A stretch of DNA of 10,522 nt from Phoronis ovalis (Eukaryota; Phoronida; Phoronidae), in contig JAOXYB010069055.1 in the NCBI GenBank assembly GCA_028565635.1, positions 9,460 to 19,981 on the forward strand, given 5' to 3'. The notes below the pieces were generated by a model. It did not search any database and was not told the DNA's origin. It saw only the letters and a program-made list of their open reading frames with translations. Positions 1-8,561 of this stretch are shown in pieces. Numbering within the stretch: position 1 is the first letter of the stretch; each line of letters opens with the position of its first letter. A program made the position numbers and the translations under genes.

Positions 1-2963
1 AAAAATATGTACGTTTTGAGTACGAATACATGTATAGATAAATATGTTCGCATAATAAGTTAGAAAATGTAAATCTATTTAAGTCAAATGTACTTCATTT
101 CTCATTTACATTGTATGTGTGTGTGCAGTACATTTATCGCCCGAGGCCTGAGAAAACATTGCTTGACAGATGGCATCCCTCTCATACTGTTTTTTACTAC
201 TTCTTATTATTTGATATATTACTACGGTAAAAGCAACAAATAAAAGCAATAATATCAATTAAAAATGCATATAAAGTACCTTAAGAAATAGTTAAAATAC
301 TTATCATTTTTGATATATTTTATTTAGTTGCATCTTTATCGATTATACATGTAACCTCGTCTCTTACAGATGTTACTAAATCTAATCCTAAAATTAAGTT
401 CATTTATAGAAAAACAAATTACTTTTAAATGTTTGAAAGCTCGCATTTGATGACCAGTCTACCACAAATATACCCATTTCCGAATACATAATCTATAAAA
501 TGCTAACTTTTTCTCTATTTGACTACAGAGGTATGAGCAAAAAAAACACATACAGCTTATTTTTAGAATTTTGCGTTTTCATTGCAATAATGCAATTTTT
601 AATAGCTGGAAGGTGTTTTTTCTACTGTTCAAAAAAATAAACATTTATTTCTTTGGCACTGTAATGTTATACACAATATCATGAAAAACTACGCACAATT
701 AAAACGTATTAAAGAGCTATCATTTTCTAATGACATTTTCTTAAATTTGAAGAGCCATTGAATATATTTTACTTGTATTTAGGAAATTATTAATACTATT
801 TGCCTGCTATATTCTACTGAAAGAGCATTTACTGGTTTGTTGACTTTGCAGAAACTATTGTAAAGTACAGTGCCATTCTTTTATATTAACCCGAACGTTT
901 AACGGAAACAGTACAACGTATCTTTCTATTTGCATACTATACATCTATACTTCTTAGTTTTTACATGATACCACGTAAGTTGCCTGCCATGAGTCAACTG
1001 TGTACACTGCTACACCTGCAACCTAGGATATATAAAACTCTAAGTAGCTGCAACTGAGGTCACGTGTTTCGTGATTCTATGGTACACCTACACTGTTGAG
1101 CAGAAGCCACATTTGATCCGTAGGCATTCTTCTATTACTTAGCGAACAAGAAGAACCAGCCACGTGAATTAACACTAGACAAAGTCTAATTATGCTGATG
1201 GGTACAAATATGAACGATAAAATACTTTAGTACATTCACAAGGTACATGTAAAACCCTTTGTACCAAATTCACAAATGTGATATTGTTTGCATTAGGAAT
1301 GTTTATTTATGAAGGCACTATTTACCTGGAATATGTATTCAGGCCACTGAATAAATGGAATGAACTCTAACAACTCAACTCTCCTGGCACGTGTGTTACA
1401 CAAAGAGATGATTTATAATGATTTAGAGAATAAAAAACTGCTTCTAATTATTCAAAAATATTAATTTTAAACTCTGAAAATTCATAGCAAAGCAAAATTT
1501 TAAAAGATCTGAGACAAACATTTTTTTGCTCTCTATAATAACGTAGATAGAGGATTTTTTTATATTCTTTGGATTTTGGATTTCAAAAAAAAAATTTTTT
1601 GGTCCGAAAGTAAACAAAAATATTTTCCCACTGACGAAGTTCAGGTTCCACACTTTCAAAATATGCACATTTTTATCGCTCTTTTTCACTTAATAGTGCT
1701 AAAACTTGCTGCGTTGCTTTAAAACTACCCCAACTCCGATAGCCAATTTCTGGATGACACAACACATGTGTGTTACATATCGATTTCTGTATTGAAATAG
1801 GCTACGTAAGCAGATATAGCAAATAACACAGGTAATAAGTCCTGAGGACGTAGCAGATTTCCTTCATATCGCAAACATTACCTTTAATGATGCAACAATA
1901 TAGAAATATATTAATTATTCAGAGGGGATATTACCAGCTAATTTTTGTCACTCATTTATGGCATTCAAATTAGCATTGACGATCACGATCTATAGCTTAC
2001 AGGACAGGAAATAATATTCAAGTAAAATAATTGGTGAACTAATTAATAAACTGGGTTCAATACGCACCTCCTGAAAAAAAAATCTTTCTGAATTTCTGAG
2101 TACTGCATGCAAACTGCGATTGGGTCGATCGCTAATTTTTTTAAACTAGAAATAATGGTAATTTGGCCATGTACATAAAAACATTCGCTAGCTTGCATAA
2201 ACTCTGGTAAAAGCTTTATGCTCTTGGAAAATATTCAAAATGTATTTATTTATATCTTGTCTTAATATTTAATAGTACATGTAAAAGTTTGCAGTTGATT
2301 TGTTTTTCGGAAAAACTGTTCCCATGTGAATCATTTATGAGACAATATATTTCTCATTAAAATATTACGTATAACTTATACTATATTCATGTTATGACTG
2401 CACATGACAAAGAAAAGTAAAAATAACAAAAGCCGAATTAAGTCGAATGCCCAAAGGCAAAGCATCAGATAAATCCGGGATTTAAAAAAAACAGCTGCAT
2501 ATTGACTGAAAAAAATTATCAAGTTGTCATAGAGACTGTGAATTGTTTTAAGATAAAATTTTGTTGCAAACAATTGCGAATGATTAATTTTGTATTAATG
2601 AGTAATGCATTATGTTTATATATACTTTTTTTGTAACCTAATCAGCAGACATGTCTCTGTCAGTCCTATCTATATAGGTAAAAATAACTAACTGCAATAT
2701 GGCTGTAATCATGTAATTTGATAAATCTGAAATGTCTATGTATTCCCAGTTTCTCAAAAAAATGGCTCAATAATTACTACCCCTTTGAATATATTTAATT
2801 TGTGACAACTATCTTTATATGCACATACAATTCTTGGCAATGTAATTTTCTTAAAAATTCGTGCAAATTCGACTCTTACTATAGTGTAGTTGACATTTCT
2901 GTTGCCAGTATCATGAGATGGCCATCCATGAGGCAAGGCATGAATATTGTCACTCGTATGTAT

Positions 2964-3010
<47 letters not shown>

Positions 3011-3115
3011 CAATAACACATGAAGAAGTGCATTGAAGCTATTCTGCCATACTAACTTGATTATGACAGTGGCATCATCTGTTGTTTATACTTATTTTTT
3101 ATAATTTTCTTCCAG
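1..3115 (+). other. Upstream intron (partial), no supported exon
   Basis: This stretch is AT-rich, full of stops in all frames, and shows no Ig-like coding segment on either strand. It contains A and T homopolymer tracts (for example around 1580-1605), a TATA-like string near 1028-1036, three CACGTG E-boxes between 1061 and 1393, four TACATGTA octamers, and the compound dinucleotide repeat just before the Ig1 exon. It ends with a T-rich tract and a CCAG acceptor at 3112-3115. The Ig1 exon begins in phase 1, so an upstream coding exon carrying the signal peptide must exist, but I cannot find it here and it probably lies before base 1. Confidence 0.75.
2965..3010. repeat. Compound microsatellite (CA)17(TA)6
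   Basis: Bases 2965-2998 are an uninterrupted run of 17 CA units, followed directly by six TA units at 2999-3010. The repeat ends about 105 bases before the Ig1 exon. In the transcript it is a CA/UA tract close to the 3' splice site. Runs of this length are usually polymorphic. Two overlapping short open frames through the repeat, one per strand, are artefacts of the dinucleotide pattern. Confidence 0.98.
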
Positions 3116-3430
3116 GACAAGTTTCAGAAGAGATCAGAGGGCCAATTTTTATAAATGAACCTCCAAGTCATGTGATATTTGGTAATACCAAAGGTGCTCT
3201 TATACCATGTTCAGCTCATGGATTACCTGCCCCGGAAATGGATTGGATCCGAGAGGATGGAAGATCTGTAGACAATATAGATGGATTTTTACAAATTATG
3301 GCTAACAACAGCTTATATTTTCCACCGTTTCAAGGAAATTTAGTGCCGAATATCCACAGAGCAAGCTACAGATGTACTGCGAAAAATACAGCAGGAACAA
3401 TTGTTAGTCGGAAGGTTACAATACAAGGTG
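3116..3430 (+). CDS. Dscam: Dscam exon: Ig domain 1
   Basis: The exon starts after a T-rich tract and CCAG, and ends before a consensus GTAAGT donor; both ends are phase 1 (315 bases, 105 codons). It encodes the most N-terminal Ig domain, after a short linker with the family's GPIFINEPP-type start. Counting from the first whole codon, the core disulphide is Cys31 to Cys86 with Trp43 between. The LYFPPF motif at about 66-71 is a hallmark of Dscam Ig1. One N-glycosylation sequon (NNS) lies at 63-65. In the known Dscam1 structure, Ig1-Ig4 form the compact horseshoe, so this domain is part of the distal recognition module. The frame stays open for 30 codons past the donor, but that tail has no Ig character. 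Confidence 0.95.
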
Positions 3431-3450
3431 GTAAGTATAATGCTTTGCCA

Positions 3451-3467
3451 AATATGGCGGCCATATT
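3451..3467. repeat. Inverted repeat AATATGGC-g-GCCATATT
   Basis: Two perfect 8-base arms are separated by a single G, starting 20 bases after the Ig1 donor. In DNA this is a near-palindrome containing ATGGCGGC, which resembles the core bound by YY1-type zinc-finger proteins. As RNA a one-base loop is too tight, so the inner pairs would open to give a shorter stem. Function unknown. Confidence 0.6.
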
Positions 3468-5045
3468 GAATGTTTATACTCGATGCATGATGCTTCTCGT
3501 AACATCAGGTACAAACTATTGAAATTAATCTTTGGTGTTTAGTTGCTGGAGAATCGAAATCTTATGTAAGCAGTGGCACAATTAATTTGAACTGAAATTA
3601 TCTTCTTATGAAAAATTTCCAACAAAATTACGTTTTGTTGCTATCAATCTCACGGCGAGGTTATTAAAAAGCGAATACTGGGTCGATAGAAACGGAATCC
3701 TTAAAACTTCAGCGGAAATGAAACATAGACAACATTGACATAGAGAATGATGGCAGAATGATCTAAGTATTAGGAGATATAATTAAACATTGATTTTCAC
3801 AAACAATAAAATTTTACTTTATATCGAACTCTAGGGCATCTCAACTAGGAAATATCTGTGTTATAAGTTCGTTTCGTTTTGTTTATATTTGCTTAGATTT
3901 ATTAGTTTCGCACATTAAAGCATGTCCAGCACAATAACAACCAAATAACAAAGCCTGAACTATTCTTTGCAAATGGAAATCTTCACCTTATTCTGCCATA
4001 TCTAAACATATCGTTCTTGGAAATGCTTTCTTATAATTTCTATAATTTAGTGTTTTAAGACTTGATTATACAAGATATAGATTGATTTCTTTTGTTCTTC
4101 CTAGTGTATTATAACGGCTAATGGATATCTAAAATCAATAAAACTGATCATGAAAGTTAGTTTCCGTGGTTGTTTCAGGTCATTTCTTATTGTCATGGTT
4201 GTATAGTATTTGCAGCTAACTTGCAGAATTAAGCATGCATATTGTTTCCATATATTGCTGCAATAAATTCTGCCACAATAATTTATGTGGTATTGTTTTG
4301 GTTGGATATGAATAAAACAATATGACGACGAATTATACACTCTGCATACAACAGATGTGGATAGCTAGAGATATGGAGTAGGCTAGGCTTGCCTTCGTTG
4401 CATAAACACAAATACTAGAAACACATGTAGTATTTCGAAATTACTTTCTCATTTCTCAAATTTACTCGCAAACCAAATGGAAACGATACTTCAGTTTTCT
4501 TTTAAGCCAGAAATAGATCAAGGCATTCTACTATAGAAATCAATATTTTGAAATTTACCTTTTACTTTAAAATTAAAGCCATTCGTTGTTGTGGTTTAAT
4601 TAGCAATGTGCTGAGATATGAATGACTTGCATTATGTAATAACAAGACACAATGTTACAGCAGTGAATTCAAACGGTGTTGTTTGATAAATTAATTTATA
4701 ACAATCAACGCGCATGATATAAATATGTATCGATGTCACACTACTAGCGGCAATATTCTGAAAAGGGCACGATAAGATCATTATTTAATAAACGAATATT
4801 GTACTTTGAACATTTATTTATTTTCTTATCATATATTTGTGAAAATAATACTGATTGCACGAACCTAAACCATCTATCTTATGTGATTATACATCCATAC
4901 TATAAATAAACTTGATACTATTCACGAAAGCTTGCGGAAAGCATTGTTATTTTTTATTTTTATGAAAGTTGTATATAAATAAATTTAAAGTATCAAAGAA
5001 AAGAGAAATGTACACCAGATATTTCAAAGATCGTGCCAAGTGTAA

Positions 5046-5063
5046 ATTGTACATGATTGTACA
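5046..5063. repeat. Tandem ATTGTACA pair with adjoining small hairpin
   Basis: ATTGTACA occurs twice with a 10-base period (5046-5053 and 5056-5063). Immediately after it, CAAAG-GTA-CTTTG can form a five-pair stem. It lies mid-intron, far from either splice site. Chance is a fair explanation in AT-rich DNA. Confidence 0.5.
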
Positions 5064-5853
5064 AAGGTACTTTGGATTCACTCGTCTGTAACGAAGTACA
5101 AAAGAAAATGCCACTTAGTGTCATGAAAATATAGATATAAACTTACATCACTTGAGATTATAAAGATGCTACACATCAAAAGAAAAGCAACATCCCAAGG
5201 GAGGCGAAAAAATTTGTAAAAAGACGGTATTATCATTGTATTTGACTTGTTAAGTTAGAGATACATGTGATTTCTGAATGTTTTCATAGTACGCATATTG
5301 ATTTTTTTGTTTTGAAGAATATTAAAATCCAAGTGGAGATCAATTAATTTTACATTTTTGTGTTCGCTCTAATGATGAAACCACAGAGGCGTTTATAACG
5401 CTTTAATCATAATTATGTCTCTTTTAGCATGCATCTCTTCCACTATTTTATACTAATTACAGCCACCTGTAATTTATGTTATCAACTTTAATTTATAGTG
5501 GTAAACACAAGACTGCTTTAGATTTCTAGAATTTGAATCAATACTGATTCCATACAGTACACCAAACTAAGACTGTAGACATACGTACGTGTTAAGAACA
5601 GATGGTGATTGAAGTAGGGTATTGTTGCATAAATTGTATTTTATGTTGTAAGATTATTTTCAAGTATTCTTGATATCATGTAGTTTATTGTAATATTATA
5701 CACATGTGCATAAACAACGATTTATTGAGTGGGAAATGTTAAAGTCAGGGCATTCAACAGCCCAGTGGCAATAACACAAATTGCATGTAGATACATGAAA
5801 TGCATGGTTACCTTGTTATCTATTTAATGTACTTTTAATTATAATTTAATATA

Positions 5854-5954
5854 CCAGGGGCGCTTAAACATTCTCCACGTGCAGTACAGTAAGTACTACA
5901 GACGCTCCTCACGGTTCATATTCTTCCTTGCTGACTCGCCCCTAAAGCACCTGG
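5854..5954. other. GC-richer patch with short inverted ends upstream of the Ig2 exon
   Basis: About 100 bases of visibly higher G+C sit in AT-rich intron and end 35 bases before the Ig2 exon. CCAGGGGCG at 5854-5862 is partly mirrored by CGCCCCT at 5937-5943 and CCTGG at 5950-5954. It also contains a CACGTG at 5876-5881 and an unused consensus donor GTAAGT at 5889-5894. It could be a regulatory or splicing element, or a worn transposon relic; no target-site duplication is visible. Identity unknown. Confidence 0.4.
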
Positions 5955-5989
5955 CTCGCTCAATAAATACTTAAATTTTATATTTACAG

Positions 5990-6298
5990 TCGAAACAGAA
6001 AGATATCGAACGTACAATGTTATGGTTAACAACCGGTGGGTAATGTCTGGGAATACGGCAGTCTTTACGTGTGAAATCAATCCGTCCTACGTCAAGGATT
6101 ACGTCACTGTCACGGCATGGACTCAAGGTGCACAAATGGTTAACCTGTCTGGAGGACGTTTTAGTGTATACTCATCTGGTACCATGCATTTGCGCAACGT
6201 CCGGCAAGAAGACAGTTATTTGACGTATAGATGCGTTACGTATAACCGCCTAACTGGAGATGAGCGTGCTAGTCAACCGGCATATCTTCACGTGATTG
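5990..6298 (+). CDS. Dscam: Dscam exon: Ig domain 2 (whole domain on one exon)
   Basis: The exon runs from after TATTTACAG to before GTATAA, phase 1 at both ends (309 bases, 103 codons). The first bases complete a Val codon using the G left by the Ig1 exon. Counting from the first whole codon, Cys27 pairs with Cys81 and Trp43 is the core Trp. The NPSYVKDYVTVTAW stretch and YRCVTYNRLTGDER are characteristic of Dscam Ig2. One sequon (NLS) lies at 51-53. In insect Dscam1 the N-terminal half of Ig2 comes from the mutually exclusive exon 4 cluster and sets homophilic specificity. Here both halves are continuous in one constitutive exon, so that kind of diversity is absent from this domain. A Met within the exon is not a translation start. 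Confidence 0.95.
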
Positions 6299-6577
6299 GT
6301 ATAATAAATACATACATTTTATCTAATTATTACAAACTTATTTTCATTATTAGGTAATTTTTCAATGATAAATATGTCTGCTTATATTTTATACATACAA
6401 CTGAACAGTTTTTAGGATTTCAATATGTTAATTTGCAACCTTCCAAAAAAATACATAAACTATCATATTGAAAACGAGAATTATTTACCAACAAATGTGT
6501 TACCAGAATCTGGTCTACAATTGTTTTCTAGCCAATTGTCATTATTTTGTTGTGTTGTTTCTTTTTTTGCTAAACAG
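6299..6577 (+). other. Intron Ig2-Ig3 (279 bases)
   Basis: This short AT-rich intron has a GTATAA donor and a T-rich tract leading to TAAACAG. A second AG lies two bases further on (6578-6579), but using it would break the frame. There is no room for extra Ig3 cassettes and none is seen. Confidence 0.85.
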
Positions 6578-6856
6578 AGCAAGTGAACACTGCGCCTAGT
6601 GTTGAAGACACCTTGAACGAGTTAACAGCTAGTGAAGGTGAAACTGCTGAAATTCCATGCGTTGCTAGTGGATATCCGCATCCCTCCTATTCCTGGACCA
6701 AAGATGGCGTTAACATCGCGCCACAATCAAGAATCCAGCAAATTGAAGGAAATTTGAAAATTACTAATGCTGGAATTGCTGATAGCGGCGAGTATGAGTG
6801 CGTAATGTCCAATGCACATGGATCTAAAACAGAAACAACCGTACTTACTGTTAAGA
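6578..6856 (+). CDS. Dscam: Dscam exon: Ig domain 3
   Basis: The exon is bounded by AAACAG and GTAAGT, phase 1 at both ends (279 bases, 93 codons). Counting from the first whole codon, Cys27 and Cys74 flank Trp39, with the strand-F motif ADSGEYEC at 67-74, a textbook I-set pattern. I see no N-glycosylation sequon. In insect Dscam1, Ig3 is the second variable domain (exon 6 cluster encodes its first half). Here the whole domain sits on one exon with a 279-base intron before it and a 351-base intron after, leaving no space for an alternative array. The position between unmistakable Ig2 and Ig4 exons fixes the assignment. Confidence 0.94.
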
Positions 6857-7207
6857 GTAAGTTTTGCAACTTTTTAAAAATATTATCGAAATCACAAGGA
6901 AACCGTTACTACATACAGGTATACCGCGATTATCCTGTAGATATGTTACTGTCAAGAACATATTTTCAAAAATAGTTTTCTGATAGAATGTAATTAATGG
7001 CAGGACTAATAATTTTTGTTTCTGGTTTTGTCAGTTAATCATTATTATATTGTTGAAATATTATGTAATTTAATCTTCATATCATTTCTTAATTAAATCT
7101 TTAACAACTTTGCTGTGAACATGAATAAAAACGAGTGTATCATTTACCACTATTAGTATTAGATTCAATGAGTCGTATAGAATATAAAATATTTAAATAT
7201 TTTTTAG
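6857..7207 (+). other. Intron Ig3-Ig4 (351 bases)
   Basis: AT-rich intron with a GTAAGT donor; its acceptor is the TTTTTTAG tract at 7200-7207. The Ig4 frame stays open upstream of the acceptor, but the codons there (Ile, Tyr, Lys and Phe rich) look like intron and nothing Ig-like is present. Confidence 0.85.
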
Positions 7208-7477
7208 AACCACTTTCCGCTTTTATCACTCCTGACAAGCAAACCATTGATTCTGGATTATCGGCGACATTCAACTGTTCAGTTTCCGGTCACCCTATAG
7301 ATTCCATCGCGTGGTTTAGGAATGGACAACCTTTGGAATCAACTAGCAGAGTTGTTGTCCAATCGCAGACCACACTACGTATAAATGATGTCATCCGTCA
7401 AGACAGAGGAATGTATCAATGCTTGGTGGCTAATGCTAACGAAAATATCCAAGCTACTGCTCAGCTGTCTCTAGGAG
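7208..7477 (+). CDS. Dscam: Dscam exon: Ig domain 4
   Basis: The exon starts after TTTTTTAG and stops before GTAAGT, phase 1 at both ends (270 bases, 90 codons). Splicing to the A left by Ig3 makes a Lys codon, giving KPLSAFITP at the domain start, close to the PLSA-type opening of Dscam Ig4. Counting from the first whole codon, Cys23 and Cys71 form the disulphide, Trp35 is the core Trp, and RQDRGMYQC at 63-71 is the strand-F motif. A sequon (NCS) overlaps the first Cys at 22-24. Ig4 packs back on Ig1 in the Dscam horseshoe and takes part in dimer contacts in known structures. Confidence 0.95.
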
Positions 7478-7675
7478 GTAAGTTTTGTTCATTTATTAAA
7501 TAGCGCAGGTGATTGCAGCGCAATAAAATGCAACTCAGGCTGTTTTATTTAAAAACGAGAAATTGGAAGACCAACTTACTATACGTAAATATTTTTTTGT
7601 TGTTTTATTTTATACATATTACAAAAAGATGAACCAGTGAACTACAAACAATGATTTGTTATTCTTTTCTTATAG
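7478..7675 (+). other. Intron Ig4-Ig5 (198 bases)
   Basis: Short AT-rich intron. The donor GTAAGTTTTG is identical over ten bases to the donor of the Ig3 exon. The acceptor tract is TTCTTTTCTTATAG. Nothing else recognised. Confidence 0.88.
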
Positions 7676-7972
7676 CTGCAAAACCTGTTTTCTCTCAAAC
7701 ATTCGGTGACAAGTATGTACAACCAAATACAAAAGTCTCACTAAAATGCATGGTATATGGTAACCCTACACCTACAGTCAGCTGGAAACTGGATGACTCT
7801 CCTCTACCAAGTGATGTTCGATACAGCGTTGGAAGTTTTTTAAATGGAGATGGAGATGTAGTCAGTTTCGTTAACATCACCCAAGTACGCGTTGAAGATG
7901 GTGGTCGTTATGTCTGTACCGCTACGAATAATGTTGGCAGTGTCAATCACATGGCAATTGTTAACGTTTATG
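7676..7972 (+). CDS. Dscam: Dscam exon: Ig domain 5
   Basis: The exon runs from after CTTATAG to before GTAAAA, phase 1 at both ends (297 bases, 99 codons). Counting from the first whole codon, Cys24 and Cys80 flank Trp36. The block VSLKC (20-24), GNPTPTVSW (28-36), NIT sequon (66-68) and VEDGGRYVC (72-80), with a long strand C' to D loop containing GDGDVVS, is highly typical of Dscam Ig5. It is the best-conserved domain in this window. It lies just beyond the Ig1-4 horseshoe, on the path to Ig7. The donor GTAAAA is weaker than those of neighbouring exons. Confidence 0.96.
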
Positions 7973-8450
7973 GTAAAATAAAAATTTCTCATAAATTGTT
8001 AAACTTTAACGGTCTTTAAAATTCCAACGCATGTATGTTACTCTTGAGGTCGCGACCTGTATAGCTCCGGGTATAGCTACTAAAAAAAGACTGAGCTCTT
8101 GTTTGCAAAATGGCAAAGGATTATGGGACGCACATAGTAAAAAAATTCAAGATGGCTGATTACGTACAGATTGGGGGCAAAATTAGAGAAAAATATTAGT
8201 CTCAGGATAAAATTTTAAGGTTTATCATCGATGTTTGTGTTGTAAATTGGACACTCCTACTCTAGACTTGTCTGTTAACAGAAAGTAAAAATAGTTTCAA
8301 ATTTATCGCTTTATCCGATTATACTGGTACTATTAGTATTAAATTTTTAAAACATATATTGCCCTCGGACTGGGAGGAAAAGCGAAAGTGAACTTGTCCT
8401 TGTTGCAGCTCAACTTTTTGTGATCAAATTGCTTTTATTATATCTTAAAG
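7973..8450 (+). other. Intron Ig5-Ig6 (478 bases) with two candidate acceptors
   Basis: This intron ends in TATCTTAAAG, a poor 3' splice site with A at the -3 position. Forty-two bases earlier, at 8408, there is a better one, CCTTGTTGCAG. It also carries a GC-rich palindrome at 8047-8058, a repeated GTATAGCT, and ATGGC-containing sequence at 8110-8160. No Ig-like cassette is present. Confidence 0.75.
8047..8078. repeat. 12-base palindrome AGGTCGCGACCT and repeated GTATAGCT
   Basis: AGGTCGCGACCT at 8047-8058 is a perfect palindrome with two CpG dinucleotides. It is followed at once by GTATAGCT at 8059-8066 and again at 8071-8078. The block is strikingly GC-rich for this intron. It may be the edge of an old dispersed repeat or a protein-binding site; I cannot assign it. 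Confidence 0.5.
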
Positions 8451-8561
8451 GTGTACCACATATCCGTCCTATGCCAAACGTGACTGCAGTAGCCTCGCAA
8501 CCATTAGCCATACGATGTCTGGTCACTGGATACCCTGTGGATTCCATCACCTGGTCAAAAG
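8451..8561 (+). CDS. Dscam: Dscam exon: Ig domain 6, first half
   Basis: The exon lies between TATCTTAAAG and GTCAGT, phase 1 at both ends (111 bases, 37 codons). With the G from Ig5 it reads GVPHIRPMPNVTAV, close to the Ig5/Ig6 junction of known Dscams, which supports this start over the upstream candidate acceptor. Cys22 and Trp34 are the first core Cys and Trp (counted from the first whole codon), and NVT at 9-11 is a sequon. The exon stops two residues after the Trp, so this Ig domain is split in its middle. Confidence 0.92.

Larger units (their letters stand above)
3431..5989 (+). other. Intron Ig1-Ig2 (2559 bases), no second cassette
   Basis: The intron starts GTAAGT and ends TATTTACAG; it is the longest complete intron here. 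Both strands were read for Ig core patterns (a Cys, a Trp about 12-16 residues on, then a YxC motif) and none was found, so there is no array of alternative Ig2 exons. It holds a short inverted repeat next to the donor, a tandem ATTGTACA pair at 5046-5063, and a GC-richer patch at about 5854-5960. The rest is AT-rich sequence with no recognisable gene. Confidence 0.8.

Noticed and set aside
130-240. Possible first exon after TGTGTGTGCAG at about 118-128, open to 240
   Set aside because: The translation has no Ig, linker or signal-peptide character, and a donor near 226 is only weak. Not enough to call the missing 5' exon.
1444-1689. 81-codon open frame on the minus strand
   Set aside because: Low-complexity Phe, Lys and Asn-rich translation over poly-A and poly-T tracts, with no motif; expected by chance in AT-rich intron.
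2376-2573. 65-codon minus-strand frame, and a similar 79-codon one at 4101-4340
   Set aside because: Intron sequence; the Phe, Leu and Ile-rich translation is what reversed A-rich DNA gives. No motif, and no promoter or splice context.
2754-3023. Open frames on both strands through the CA repeat
   Set aside because: Both owe their length to the dinucleotide repeat (Cys-Val or Thr-His runs) and have no other support.
3431-3522. Open extension of the Ig1 frame past its donor
   Set aside because: Follows a consensus GTAAGT and has no similarity to an Ig2 start; intron retention is possible but unsupported.
5858-5888. 31-base microexon between CCAG and GTAAGT
   Set aside because: It would enter in phase 1 and leave in phase 2, which cannot join the phase 1 Ig2 exon.
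5855-5944. hAT-like miniature transposon suggested by CAGGGGCG and CGCCCCT ends
   Set aside because: The right end lacks the matching terminal G, and no 8-base target duplication is visible on the flanks. Kept only as an alternative reading of the GC patch.
6578-6579. Alternative acceptor two bases downstream at Ig3 (and likewise at 9836-9837 for Ig7)
   Set aside because: Each would shift the frame by two bases and destroy the downstream protein.
6687-6869. Minus-strand frame over Ig3, and similar ones over Ig5 (7695-7880) and Ig7 (9344-9574)
   Set aside because: Antisense shadows of well-supported exons.
7135-7207. Open frame upstream of the Ig4 acceptor, with a TATTAG at 7157-7162 that would be in frame
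   Set aside because: The pyrimidine tract is poor, the codons look like AT-rich intron, and the TTTTTTAG at 7200-7207 fits Dscam homology exactly.
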